64,000 nt of DNA from Nosema muscidifuracis. Lineage: Eukaryota > Microsporidia > Nosematidae. The stretch covers positions 310,001 to 374,000 of the forward strand of contig JAIOKI010000014.1 in NCBI GenBank assembly GCA_028335825.1, written 5' to 3'. The translations under genes and the position numbers were made by a program. Within the stretch, counting starts at the first letter, position 1, and the number at the start of each line of letters is the position of its first letter. Below the pieces are notes generated by a model. That model was given only the letters and a program-made list of their open reading frames with translations, did no database searches and was not told where the DNA came from. Below are positions 29,208 to 38,391 of this stretch, piece by piece.

Positions 29208-31505
29208 TTATAAAATATATCTCTCTTCAATAGTCTTATAAATATCTTCTATTTTTTTCTTACTTATTTTTATATTTCTAGTTTTACAAATCAAATATAT
29301 TTTGTATATTCCATAATTGATAATCTGTTTATAAAATTTCTTATTAACAAACTGTGCTCTCCTAAATAAAATTTGTAATCTCCATGTAAATAAAACAAGT
29401 ATATCATAAATATTTTCATAAACCTTAGAATTCATATTATTAATTAATAATGTAGATCTAGTATTTATAAAATTAATCATCTTATAAAATATTTTACTTC
29501 CCATATTTTTAGAAGGTAAAGATATGCTATATTTTATAAATTTATCTGATAAATTATTTTTTATATATGAAGATGTCTTTATATCATCCTTAATAGTTTT
29601 TATCTTAAGTCCACAAAAATTAACTTCACAATTTTTAAAAATTAAATCTTCATTTTCTATTGTAAAATTGCATTCCATTTTTTCAATATTAAATGATACT
29701 CCTTGTTTTTTTAGTCTACCTGACATTTTAATAAAATCTTTTATATCTTTTTTATTCGTACTCATTACTAAGAAATCATCAACATATCTTATAATAATTC
29801 CTTCTTTGATAACCTTATTAAAATATTTTTCATCCATTTGGCTATAATACATACTACATACAAGTGTACTAAGAATACTTCCTTGTGGGATTCCTTCTAT
29901 CTGTTTATAAATTTTATTTTTATGTACTATTTTGTTATTCAAAAGTGCTTCTTTAATTTTAATAATCATATTATCTTTTTTATATTCATTAATATAAGAA
30001 TCATCCTTAATTAATTTACTTTTATATTTAGTAAAATATTCTGGATAATTTTTATATTCAGTTTGTATATTAACAAGTCTTTTTTTGAAAATCTGTGGTA
30101 CTTCTTTTTTTTTAATATATTCATTAAGTACCTGAACAATGTACTTATCATTTTTATAAAATGTATCAATCATTCTTTCTAAATATTTGTGTTTTATATT
30201 ATCGAAACATTTTTCTACATCCATCTTTAATATGTATAAATTATTTTTATTAATCATAGGGAATAACTTATTTAACATATCTTCATATCCAAGAACAGAA
30301 TTATTCAATTTTTTTCTTTCTTCATATTTAAGAATTTGATATTCTCCTTGTAAATTAAAATTTGAAATATTTAGTTTTCTTTTGATATTTAAATTAGTAA
30401 CAATTCTTCCTTCATTATGTTTAGGTATAACTCTAATATTATTAGAAAAAGTAGTTTTATCACTCTCTTTATATTTCTTTTCATTTGATAAATGCTTTCT
30501 AATACATTCTTCTGAATAATTGTACCATATATGTCTAGGATAATAAAATACTTTAAATTTGCTATAACAAGATTCAGTAGAATAAATTAATTTGTTGATT
30601 ATTGGAATATAAAAATTATTAAAAATGTATAACAAATACTTTTTTGATATTTTTTGTCTAATTATATACTCATTACGTGTTATTTTAGATTGAGTAAAAA
30701 ATCTAAATTCATTTATCCTAAAATATCTGCTTAATTCTTCTTCATTAATCGTTTCATATTTGTTTCTATAAATTAATAAAGTTAATTTCTGTTTAAGAAT
30801 CCTAAAGTTATATCTATTGAAAACATTCGCGAATATTTTTTTAGAAACACAGAACAAGAAATTTACTAAACATTTCGGATCCATAAAAAGATTATCATTT
30901 TTTGATACAAAATTTCCAAATATTTTTGGAATATCAGTTTTATAATATTTATCATTACAATTCATTAAGACACTTTTTTTTATATGTTCTGTATTCCCAA
31001 TATATTTTAGAATGGGTGTTGGGTTTATATTAATTTCTATATTACATTTGTAAAATAAATTGTATCTATTTATGCACTCTCCTTTTTTTTCTAAATTTAT
31101 ATTTCCAGATATCAGCAGATAATTTGGAAATTTACCTTCCATTTTTTGAATTAAAGTACAGTGTATTAATATATACATAAACAAGTCATCACCAAGAATT
31201 TCTTTAAGTCGATCGTATTTGATAATTTCATTTACAAGGTTGTTAGGTGAAACAGCTATTAATTTATCATCTATAATTTTATAACCTGATGTTATTACAT
31301 TAGTAATTGAATTTGATATGCAATATTTTATGGATATTTTAATTAAATCAACGAAAGTAAATCGATTACTTGTATCTTTAAAGTCTGGTATTTTTTTGTA
31401 CAAAATATATGAAGGAAGTGGAATATCAGAAGGTACTTGTATTTTTAAGAGTGAAAGAAAATCTGAGAATGAAATAAAACCAAGTGATTGTAATCTTTGT
31501 ATCAT
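29208..31505 (-). CDS. TERT: Telomerase reverse transcriptase, compact form
   Basis: Catalytic subunit of telomerase, 765 residues, short next to human (1132) and yeast Est2 (884). A TEN-like N-terminus is recognisable: the NSITNVITSGYKI and GDDLFMYILIHCTLI stretches align with NVLAFGFALL and GDDVLVHLLARCALF of human TERT. The RNA-binding domain includes FYYPRHIWYNYSEECIRKHL (T motif region). The reverse-transcriptase motifs follow: IRVIPKHNEGR (near 361), motif A LKMDVEKCFDNI (near 425), motif B EGIPQGSILSTLVC (near 541), motif C RYVDDFLV (near 572) and motif E NFCGLKI. All three catalytic Asp are present. It is not a retroelement: there is no endonuclease or integrase, and the TERT-specific N-terminal domains are present. 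The ATG follows an ACCCATAAAAAGA block. Divergent from the tRNA-Met gene. Confidence 0.93.
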   Translation of the reverse strand: MIQRLQSLGFISFSDFLSLLKIQVPSDIPLPSYILYKKIPDFKDTSNRFTFVDLIKISIKYCISNSITNVITSGYKIIDDKLIAVSPNNLVNEIIKYDRLKEILGDDLFMYILIHCTLIQKMEGKFPNYLLISGNINLEKKGECINRYNLFYKCNIEININPTPILKYIGNTEHIKKSVLMNCNDKYYKTDIPKIFGNFVSKNDNLFMDPKCLVNFLFCVSKKIFANVFNRYNFRILKQKLTLLIYRNKYETINEEELSRYFRINEFRFFTQSKITRNEYIIRQKISKKYLLYIFNNFYIPIINKLIYSTESCYSKFKVFYYPRHIWYNYSEECIRKHLSNEKKYKESDKTTFSNNIRVIPKHNEGRIVTNLNIKRKLNISNFNLQGEYQILKYEERKKLNNSVLGYEDMLNKLFPMINKNNLYILKMDVEKCFDNIKHKYLERMIDTFYKNDKYIVQVLNEYIKKKEVPQIFKKRLVNIQTEYKNYPEYFTKYKSKLIKDDSYINEYKKDNMIIKIKEALLNNKIVHKNKIYKQIEGIPQGSILSTLVCSMYYSQMDEKYFNKVIKEGIIIRYVDDFLVMSTNKKDIKDFIKMSGRLKKQGVSFNIEKMECNFTIENEDLIFKNCEVNFCGLKIKTIKDDIKTSSYIKNNLSDKFIKYSISLPSKNMGSKIFYKMINFINTRSTLLINNMNSKVYENIYDILVLFTWRLQILFRRAQFVNKKFYKQIINYGIYKIYLICKTRNIKISKKKIEDIYKTIEERYIL

Positions 31506-31646
31506 TCTTTTTATGGGTTGAATTTAATTAAATCAAAATTTAGAAAAATCAAATACATAATTAAAAAAGATTTATGAGTTACAGAATAGATCATCTTCAA
31601 TTCATATTATTAAACTAACATTATCCTTTAACTGATTAAAAATCAT

Positions 31647-31717
31647 GGGAGTATGGCGTAGCGGTAGCGTATCAGTCTCATAATCTGGAGGTGCGGGTTC
31701 GACTCCCGCTATTCCCA
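31647..31717 (+). tRNA. Elongator tRNA-Met (CAU)
   Basis: A full cloverleaf of 71 nt with no intron. The acceptor stem GGGAGTA pairs with TATTCCC and the discriminator is A. The D arm is GCGT/GCGT. The anticodon stem-loop TCAGT-CTCATAA-TCTGG carries CAT and has the same T-T closing pair as yeast elongator tRNA-Met. The T arm is GCGGG-TTCGACT-CCCGC. Internal A box (TGGCGTAGCGGT) and B box (GGTTCGACTCC) are present. It is the only tRNA seen in the window. Confidence 0.97.
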
Positions 31718-31720
31718 ATA

Positions 31721-31727
31721 TTTTTTT
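31721..31727 (+). terminator. RNA polymerase III terminator of tRNA-Met
   Basis: A run of seven T residues begins four bases after the mature tRNA end. T runs of this length stop RNA polymerase III. Confidence 0.75.
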
Positions 31728-31771
31728 AAAATTTATTTATTAATTTTTTTCGATAACTGGAGTTGGCCCTT

Positions 31772-32542
31772 ATGTCAATATATAAGAAAGTCCAGATAGC
31801 TTTCTCATCATCATCAGATTTTATATATCTTCGTTCCGATGTCAAATTGAAGATATCAAATTTTATATCCTCTACACGTTATAATATACTACATATTACT
31901 GGAAATCCTGGATGTGGAAAGACATCTATTACAAAATATATATGCAAAAATTACACACACAAATATTTAAATTCATATACTGACAATATAAAAACATCTA
32001 TTTTGTCTAACAAAAAAATCACTTTATGGATAATTGATGAGTATGATAAAATTAAAGATACAAAATTTATAACACACTATATAAATAGCACTAACAAAAA
32101 ATTGATAACTTTGTGTAACACACTAAGTGGTATTAAAAGATCTAACAGTATGAGCATATCTTTGTTACCATACACCAGTAAAGAAATAGAAGAAATTATC
32201 CGTCTTAAAATTGATGAAGTTGGTCATCAAATTTGTGATAGTTCTACTATAAAAATTATATCTAAAATTTTTAGTACTTCTGGTGATATGCGTTTGGTTT
32301 TTAATTATATAAAAGAAAATTTTAATAATAAAACTAACAAAGTAGAAATACCAAAAAAAGAGAATACAGATAAAAAAGAATTAGAAGTAAATATACATCA
32401 CAGGATTATTAAAGAAATTGTCAAATTAAATTATGATAGAAGAAAAGCTTACAGTGAATATATTGAAAAATGTGACGAGATAGCTGTACCTGCATTGTAT
32501 AGAAATGATTTTTATTTGGTTTATGATGTTTATAATATCTAA
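31772..32542 (+). CDS. ORC1/CDC6-family AAA+ ATPase, short form
   Basis: Replication-origin type AAA+ protein of 256 residues. The ATG at 31772 follows GGCCCTT; a longer reading from a TTG at 31763 crosses the CCC signal and is rejected. Walker A is TGNPGCGKTS, Walker B is LWIIDEYD, sensor 1 is ITLCNT, and sensor 2 is TSGDMRLVFN. The phrase LLPYTSKEIEEIIRLKI matches the F-x-PY-t-x-eql-x-I-l segment of Orc1/Cdc6. Family members load the MCM helicase at origins. The C-terminal winged-helix domain appears largely missing and there is no BAH domain, so Cdc6 fits somewhat better than Orc1. It lies 54 bp after the tRNA gene. Confidence 0.8.
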   Translation: MSIYKKVQIAFSSSSDFIYLRSDVKLKISNFISSTRYNILHITGNPGCGKTSITKYICKNYTHKYLNSYTDNIKTSILSNKKITLWIIDEYDKIKDTKFITHYINSTNKKLITLCNTLSGIKRSNSMSISLLPYTSKEIEEIIRLKIDEVGHQICDSSTIKIISKIFSTSGDMRLVFNYIKENFNNKTNKVEIPKKENTDKKELEVNIHHRIIKEIVKLNYDRRKAYSEYIEKCDEIAVPALYRNDFYLVYDVYNI

Positions 32543-32551
32543 TAAATTAAT

Positions 32552-33505
32552 TTAAATTATCTTATGATTATAATCAAAATATTTTTTGTATTCAATATTA
32601 TAAATTGGTCCTTCGAGAGTATATTCGTAAACAATATTTTCATTGTCTTTTATAGCTCTTTTACTCTTTTTTATATTTATTTCATAATAGATTCCATTTA
32701 TAAACCGCGACTTACTTATTATTAAAGGGATAATATATGAAGAAGTAAGTGGTTCATTAAGTAGATAGTCAATAACAAGGCATATATTTACATCTTTTAT
32801 AATTAAAAAGTCAGATTTTTCGTATTCGATATCATTATTATCTAAAAACCTTTTAAAACCCAATGTAGTTTGTAGTATTTCTTTTTTAAAAATCAAAACT
32901 TCGTCTCGATATTTTATAATAAATTCTTTTCGCGAATTATAAATTTTTAATAATGAACTTATAAAAAGACGGTAAATTGATTCAAAAAGGATACCATCTT
33001 GGTATTTTATGTCTATATTATGAGGGTATTTGTACATAGAAACAGGTTTAAAAGATAAATCAGAAGAAGTATAAATTACAACTTGATTGATAATTTGTGG
33101 ACATAATACAGTTAATTTTTTAACATCTTCTTTTGGTTTAATAAGTGCAGCAAAAAATTCTTCATCTTGTGTGTAATTTTTAGAATTACTTTTTAGATTT
33201 ACTTCATTATGAATATTTTCAATTTCATTTATTTTAGATAGATCTACTTCATTATGAATATTTTCAATTTCATTTATATTAGATAGATCTACTTTATTAT
33301 GAATGTTTTCAATTTCATTTATATTAGATACATCATATTCGCAATCTAAATCTGAAATATATTCATCAGAATGTCGTGTCAAAGGACTATTATTATAAAA
33401 TATATCGAAAGGATCTTCTGATATTATATTATCATCCAAACTAAAATTTGATACTTTAGACTTCTTTCCTTTAATTTTATCAAGAATTTTTTTTCTATCT
33501 TTCAT
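32552..33505 (-). CDS. Unknown protein with three tandem 15-residue repeats
   Basis: Protein of 317 residues. Residues 61-105 are three near-identical copies of NINEIENIHNEVDLS, encoded by 45-bp DNA repeats (33191-33325). The first 60 residues are charged. The C-terminal 190 residues look folded, mixing strands and helices, with LTVLCPQIINQVVIYTSSD and an Ile/Tyr-rich core. No motif I can name is present and there is no membrane segment. The ATG is preceded by ACCCTCACTCTATAA, a CCC signal 15 bases off. It is convergent with the ORC1/CDC6-type gene, only 9 bp apart. A conserved microsporidian protein of unknown role is the best description. Confidence 0.7.
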   Translation of the reverse strand: MKDRKKILDKIKGKKSKVSNFSLDDNIISEDPFDIFYNNSPLTRHSDEYISDLDCEYDVSNINEIENIHNKVDLSNINEIENIHNEVDLSKINEIENIHNEVNLKSNSKNYTQDEEFFAALIKPKEDVKKLTVLCPQIINQVVIYTSSDLSFKPVSMYKYPHNIDIKYQDGILFESIYRLFISSLLKIYNSRKEFIIKYRDEVLIFKKEILQTTLGFKRFLDNNDIEYEKSDFLIIKDVNICLVIDYLLNEPLTSSYIIPLIISKSRFINGIYYEINIKKSKRAIKDNENIVYEYTLEGPIYNIEYKKYFDYNHKII

Positions 33506-33579
33506 TTATAGAGTGAGGGTAAAGGTCTATGAAAAATTTTATAGGTTTTAGCAATCCAACTCTTTAAAAATTTTATTTT

Positions 33580-34332
33580 CTATACAAAATTTATATCATC
33601 ATCTTCTACACTATCATTTCTTTTGTATCCTATACCATCACCAGAAGGTTTACACATCCACAACATAAACAAGCTTCCCATGACTTCATTCCAGTTATTC
33701 CACAATCCTCTATCATATACACTAGTTTCATCATATATATAATAGTGTTGATCTTCTATATAAGTGATATTTTTATTAATTAAACTTATCTGTAATTTAA
33801 GCATAATACCACAGAAAATAGATAAAGTAATAGAATATAAGAAAAGATATCCAAAAAAAATTTTCATCAATGTATTACAATAATTATTGAAGATATAAAG
33901 ACAGAATCCGTATAAAGAAAATAACATGCTCAAAACAGAAAAAAATAGAAATCTAACAAAATCCCCGTGGTTATCATAATTTACACAAACACTTAACCAC
34001 ATACAATGATGATCCATCTTCTTTATACATTTGTTACATCTACTACAATGATGAGCTCTAAGAGGTTTGTAACCATCACATATTCTACAATATCTCGTTC
34101 CTGGTTTATAATCCAATCTAAGAAATCTTTTCGATTTGTAATCCACGTAACCTTTGCGAAAAAAACATAACAGCAAATACAAAACACTTAAAAATTGAAT
34201 AAAATAATTAAAACAAGCAAATTTACGAGAAATTAATGAATATACTAGATAATCATGAATAATATGTTGTATTATAAGGGATATGAGGAGAAAATTAAAC
34301 CGGCATAGGTCGAATATCCTATCTGGAGTCAT
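33580..34332 (-). CDS. DHHC-type protein S-palmitoyltransferase
   Basis: Membrane enzyme that attaches palmitate to cysteines of target proteins, 250 residues. The zinc-binding cysteine-rich domain reads YCRICDGYKPLRAHHCSRCN then KKMDHHCMWLSVCVNYDNHGDF, with the catalytic DHHC motif near residue 115. Two hydrophobic spans lie before this domain and two after, the standard four-span layout. The length is at the low end for the family and there are no ankyrin repeats. The gene follows an ACCCCATTAG signal. Its partner and membrane (Golgi, ER or plasma membrane) cannot be told from the sequence. Confidence 0.95.
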   Translation of the reverse strand: MTPDRIFDLCRFNFLLISLIIQHIIHDYLVYSLISRKFACFNYFIQFLSVLYLLLCFFRKGYVDYKSKRFLRLDYKPGTRYCRICDGYKPLRAHHCSRCNKCIKKMDHHCMWLSVCVNYDNHGDFVRFLFFSVLSMLFSLYGFCLYIFNNYCNTLMKIFFGYLFLYSITLSIFCGIMLKLQISLINKNITYIEDQHYYIYDETSVYDRGLWNNWNEVMGSLFMLWMCKPSGDGIGYKRNDSVEDDDINFV

Positions 34333-34462
34333 CTAATGGGGTAAAAAAACAAAATATTGAAATATTGATAAAATATAAATTTTAACTAAGAAAAATAGAT
34401 AAAAAGTATTTTAAAAATATTAATTGATTAATATTGATTTCTTTAAATAAAAAGAGAAAATT

Positions 34463-34578
34463 AAAAATTGATTTTTTTTTGGTTTACCCCTCTTATGATT
34501 TCAGAGTTATATAAAGATAAAAATTGATTTTTTTTTTGGTTTAATACCCCTCTTATGATTTCAGAGTTATATAAAGAT
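34463..34578. repeat. Tandem duplication of the RPC82-like start region
   Basis: Bases about 34463-34518 and 34519-34578 are near-identical copies differing by a few bases in the T tract and a TA insertion. Each contains the T run, GGTTTA, ACCCCTCTT, ATG and the first eight codons. The start codons are 60 bp apart. The inner copy is continuous with the long gene; the outer copy opens a 10-codon ORF (34495-34527). Confidence 0.92.
34495..34527 (+). other. Upstream ORF of 10 codons created by the duplication
   Basis: The outer ATG, with its own CCCC signal, reads MISELYKDKN then TGA. The first eight residues are identical to the start of the downstream gene. If transcripts begin upstream of it, this frame would compete for initiation. 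If transcription starts at the inner copy it is simply in the promoter. Confidence 0.5.
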
Positions 34579-35625
34579 TATGGTACAGTCTGTTATTCAA
34601 TTTGTGTATCACTTAATAAAAAGAATAACAGTACAATTAAACAGATACATAAAAGTATACCAAATTCAGATATAGAACTTATTTATCATGGTCTATCTAT
34701 TCTATTACAAAGAAATATTGTAACATATTACAAATTGGGTACTCAATTTTATTACAAATTTAAACCAAATAGAAGAGTCTTTTTTAACACATACTTGTCT
34801 TTTATTAAAAGTGTGTACGATTCTAATAATTTTAAACATTTTTTTACTGTATTACTTTCTGGTACATACAAATTAATTAATACTGATATGGAAATTTACA
34901 AAGATGATTATATTATTAATGTACCATTGACAAAGAATACTAAAAAATCAAAATCTAATTTATTTATGGTAAATTTTGAGAAACTTGATAAATCTTTATT
35001 AGACAGGTACATGATGAATTATGTACAATCACGATACTCAAAATCAATGTATGAAATTTACAAATCAGTTTGTAAATGTGGAATAATTAATCAACAGAAT
35101 GTACTTAATAATTTAGAAAGTAATCTTATTTTAATTAAAGATGATATTTCATATATTAATGATGTATCAAACATAGAAGAATATTTGAAATATTTAGTTA
35201 ATAAAGGAATAGTAAAAAAAGATATAGATAGTGATAGATACATATTAGGAAATATTAAAGATATTTTAAAAATGAATGAGTTATGTAAATTACTTAAAGA
35301 AGATGTTCGATTAATTAATTTATTTAATTCTATAGGATCTATGAAAGATTCAGATATTTGTAAAAATAGTCTTATGAAAGATATTAAGATAAAAATGTAC
35401 AGACTTTTGAAATATAAAATAGTAGGTACTGAAAATACTGATACCTGGAAATTTAATAATAAGTGGAATATTAAACTTATGAAACATATAGAAATAGAAA
35501 TTCAAAATATAATGAATAAGATTAATAAAATGTATTCTGAAGGAAGTGTAGTAGAAAATGAAGAATTTATAGTTTATGTATGTCAATATGCTTATCTTGC
35601 ATATTTATACTTCTTATTTAATTAA
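34555..35625 (+). CDS. RPC82: RPC82/POLR3C-like RNA polymerase III subunit
   Basis: Protein of 356 residues made of winged-helix segments. The N-terminus LYKDYGTVCYSICVSLNKKN, then a helix-turn-helix ending GLSILLQRNIVTYYKL, parallels POLR3C (EHFGEIVEKIGVHLIRTG; LCVLVQHNLVSYQV). Later segments such as SMYEIYKSVCKCGIINQQNV and EYLKYLVNKGIVKKDID look like further winged helices. RPC82 with RPC34 and RPC31 forms the initiation subcomplex of RNA polymerase III. The protein is shorter than human (534 residues). The start used is the inner ATG after ATACCCCTCTT. Another winged-helix protein is possible, so the name is moderately supported. Confidence 0.65.
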   Translation: MISELYKDYGTVCYSICVSLNKKNNSTIKQIHKSIPNSDIELIYHGLSILLQRNIVTYYKLGTQFYYKFKPNRRVFFNTYLSFIKSVYDSNNFKHFFTVLLSGTYKLINTDMEIYKDDYIINVPLTKNTKKSKSNLFMVNFEKLDKSLLDRYMMNYVQSRYSKSMYEIYKSVCKCGIINQQNVLNNLESNLILIKDDISYINDVSNIEEYLKYLVNKGIVKKDIDSDRYILGNIKDILKMNELCKLLKEDVRLINLFNSIGSMKDSDICKNSLMKDIKIKMYRLLKYKIVGTENTDTWKFNNKWNIKLMKHIEIEIQNIMNKINKMYSEGSVVENEEFIVYVCQYAYLAYLYFLFN

Positions 35626-35813
35626 ATATTTTTGATTTAATTTTTAAAGGAATTTATCTTGTTTAATTAAAAAGCTTTATAAATATTTAATTTTTAAAGG
35701 AATTTATCTTGTTAATTTTAAAAGACCTTATAAAATAAAATATTTAATTTTAAAAAGAATTTGTCATGCTAATTTTAAAAGGCTTTATAAAAATTGCATA
35801 TTTTTACCCCACA
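35626..35813. repeat. Three imperfect repeats upstream of the coiled-coil gene
   Basis: The block AAAGGAATTTATCTTGTTAA with a trailing AAAAGGCTTTATAAA occurs three times at 50-58 bp spacing. The last copy runs into the TTTACCCCACA start signal at 35814. Confidence 0.65.
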
Positions 35814-37130
35814 ATGGAAGAGGAAATAAGAAATTTAACTAACAGGATTTTGGAATTAGAAGAAGAATTAGAAAATAAAGAAATTATGATAAATGTGTTA
35901 GTTAACGAGATTAAGAGAAATAAACTTCGATCTGAAGATTTAAAAAGAAAACAGAGAAATGAAAGTTTAGAAGATTTTACTAAGAAGATTAAATGTGATA
36001 ACGAATTACAAAATATTTCAGATTCTATCAAAAAAACATCTAAAGAAGTTTTGATTGATAAACCTAAAAGTCAAGATTTTTTTAATGAAATAAATTCATC
36101 AATGCATAAACAAGATTTAGAAAATGAAAAAGAAGAAATTTCAACAAATTGGATTTATAAATTTAAATTAAAAGATGAGCTTGAAAATATGTTTAATAGA
36201 AAAAAAGTAATAAAAATATTTAAAGATAATGTCTTTATAGATGAGTTTGTAGATTTCTGTGCTGAAACATATCTTATAAAATCTTTTGATGAAATATTTA
36301 CAATAACTCATGCTAAAAATGTTAAGAAATATTTACAAGATAATAAGAATAAAATTACTAAATATGTTATACAAAATATTAATAGATTATCTATTAGTTC
36401 TATATGTTCTACTTTATTATGTTTGAGTACTGAATTTACTGATGATGAGAAGATGATAATTATTCATGATATTATATTATATGTACAAGATAATAGTAGA
36501 ATTTTATTTGCATCATTTTGTATACTCAATATAGATAAATTTTTTAGTAAAAATGAAGAAGAAGATATTTTTAAAAATACAATTTCTAGTATATTAAGTT
36601 ATCAATATACAGTAGATATAAATATACATAAAAATAAAAAAACTATTGTAGGACAACTTTCTACTATAAAAGATATTTTGGGTATTAAGACTTGTAATAA
36701 GAATATTGAAGATATTTTATTAAATATAAAATCAGATATTCCTGTATTTTGTAAGTATAAAATAAATCCTGAAATTTATAAATACATGTACTCTGTTCGT
36801 GTATTAGGTCACTTTTTAGATTGGGATTATTGTTATAATGTTTATATAAGAGAATATTTGAGTAAAGAAATTAATGAATGTAAAATATTATATTTAGGGT
36901 TACTTACTTTAAACAGTTTAAGATTATTTGGAAATACTGAGAGTTCAGAAATTATTTTTAAATATATTTTAGAAAATATGAAAGGAATTGATGAGTTAAG
37001 TTTAATTAGTTATTTAATAATCAAACAAATTAATGAAAAAGATAGTAAGGAGTATATTGAGAGAGTTGGTAAAGATATAGAGAATATTGGATATGATTTA
37101 GAATATTTTAAGAAATTGATTGTGTACTAA
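35814..37130 (+). CDS. Unknown protein with N-terminal coiled coil
   Basis: Protein of 438 residues, starting at the ATG at 35814 directly after TTTACCCCACA; an in-frame start 48 bases upstream lies before the signal and is rejected. Residues 1-60 form a strong coiled coil (EEEIRNLTNRILELEEELE). A charged linker follows to about 130. The remainder is an all-helical domain of about 300 residues, Ile/Lys/Asn-rich, resembling HEAT or armadillo-like packing, with WDYCYNVYIREYLSKEIN near the end. No catalytic motif or membrane span is present. I do not recognise it. A structural or nuclear transcription-related role would fit the coiled coil, but this is a guess. Confidence 0.75.
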   Translation: MEEEIRNLTNRILELEEELENKEIMINVLVNEIKRNKLRSEDLKRKQRNESLEDFTKKIKCDNELQNISDSIKKTSKEVLIDKPKSQDFFNEINSSMHKQDLENEKEEISTNWIYKFKLKDELENMFNRKKVIKIFKDNVFIDEFVDFCAETYLIKSFDEIFTITHAKNVKKYLQDNKNKITKYVIQNINRLSISSICSTLLCLSTEFTDDEKMIIIHDIILYVQDNSRILFASFCILNIDKFFSKNEEEDIFKNTISSILSYQYTVDINIHKNKKTIVGQLSTIKDILGIKTCNKNIEDILLNIKSDIPVFCKYKINPEIYKYMYSVRVLGHFLDWDYCYNVYIREYLSKEINECKILYLGLLTLNSLRLFGNTESSEIIFKYILENMKGIDELSLISYLIIKQINEKDSKEYIERVGKDIENIGYDLEYFKKLIVY

Positions 37131-37509
37131 AATTAAAAACAATTTTATAAATAAATATTTATAATAGATTTGATTTATAATGTAATTATAGATTTAATTT
37201 ATAATGTAATTAATTATAGATTTGATTTATAATGTAATGAATTGATGGTAGTTTTTTTCATAGATGGAAGGTTTAATACATAAATATTTATATTAGAATT
37301 GATAATTTTTTTAATGCATGATAGATTTTTGTTTTTACATAAATATATATTTATGCATAAATAAATAATTAAATAAATAAGTATTAAATACATATCAAAT
37401 GCATAAATACATATTAAATAAATATCTATCAAAAATTAAATATCAAATAAATAATTAAATATCAAATACATAAATTTATTTTATGAAAATATAAGAAACC
37501 CCTCATAGG
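37131..37509. other. Spacer before TAF4, simple repeats
   Basis: AT-rich, with TAGATTTGATTTATAATGTA repeated three times at 37165-37235 and ATAAATA-type simple sequence after 37330. An antisense frame at 37214-37432 is a by-product of this composition. The CCCCTCATAGG start signal of TAF4 is at the right edge. Confidence 0.5.
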
Positions 37510-38391
37510 ATGAACAAGGAAACATTTGAAAGTTTACCAGATTTTAAAAAAAGAAAGATTGAGGATGCATATTATGCTGCTAGTAATAAACAAATTTCAC
37601 CTACTGATTTTTTTAATATATGTAAAGAAATACTTAATCCTGAAGAATATGCTAATTTATTCCCAAGAAATACTGAAATTAAGACTGAACATCTTGAAGA
37701 TATTTTACAATATTCAGGTGTAGATCTTAAAGAAGAAAATGAGAAAATTATGGAATATAATTTAACATATAGAAATGATGATGGAGAAGATGTAGAGAAT
37801 CAACTTTATTCATTACTTAATGTTAAATTATTTAAGGAGTATGTACAGAGATTAGCTAAAAATAGAAAACTTATGGTTAGTGAAGATGTTTATCATCTTC
37901 TTTTTCTTATATTAAAAAGAAAATTACTTGATTTTTGTAATAAGATGGATGAAATGAGTTTAATTAGAGTAGAACAAAGTTTATTAAATCAGAATATACA
38001 AATAAAAAATGATTTAACTAGACAACTTTGGTGTTTAGAACAGATTGAAAAGAGTGAAATGGAGAAATTAAATGTATCAAGAACTGAAGAAAAAAAGACT
38101 AAAAAGAAAAATATTCAAGAAAGAGAAGATCTTGTAGTTAAAAAAAAATTGAGTAATACAGTAGCTATGCAAGCTTTAGGTATTCAACAAAAAAGTTGGA
38201 TGAGTGGAGATGAACAAGTTACAAATAGAAATATTACAAAATTTAAATCTATTTATTCACCTTATGATGACAAATATATTGAAAAAAAAGTAGCTAGTAG
38301 ATCAATTAATATGAAAGATTTTCTTTATGTATTAGAGAAAGATAAAAGATATAACAAATCTGTTTTTACTATACAACATTATTTCAAATAA
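37510..38391 (+). CDS. TAF4: TFIID subunit TAF4
   Basis: Core TFIID subunit, 293 residues, far shorter than yeast or animal TAF4 but keeping the C-terminal domain. The end of the protein, RSINMKDFLYVLEKDKRYNK then FTIQHYFK, matches the invariant TAF4 tail (RVNMRDLVFCLEQERVTRRS...LYRAFLK in human). The segment KKKLSNTVAMQALGIQQKSW corresponds to the family's '..N.TAL.AIG.RKK' motif. Residues about 85-160 probably hold the histone-fold helices that pair with TAF12, within YSLLNVKLFKEYVQRLAKNR. Start follows CCCCTCATAGG. TAF2 lies 30 kb away in the same window. Confidence 0.85.
   Translation: MNKETFESLPDFKKRKIEDAYYAASNKQISPTDFFNICKEILNPEEYANLFPRNTEIKTEHLEDILQYSGVDLKEENEKIMEYNLTYRNDDGEDVENQLYSLLNVKLFKEYVQRLAKNRKLMVSEDVYHLLFLILKRKLLDFCNKMDEMSLIRVEQSLLNQNIQIKNDLTRQLWCLEQIEKSEMEKLNVSRTEEKKTKKKNIQEREDLVVKKKLSNTVAMQALGIQQKSWMSGDEQVTNRNITKFKSIYSPYDDKYIEKKVASRSINMKDFLYVLEKDKRYNKSVFTIQHYFK

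Noticed and set aside
29208-31505. Retroelement as source of the reverse transcriptase
   Set aside because: TERT-specific N-terminal and RNA-binding regions are present, and no endonuclease, integrase or terminal repeats flank it.
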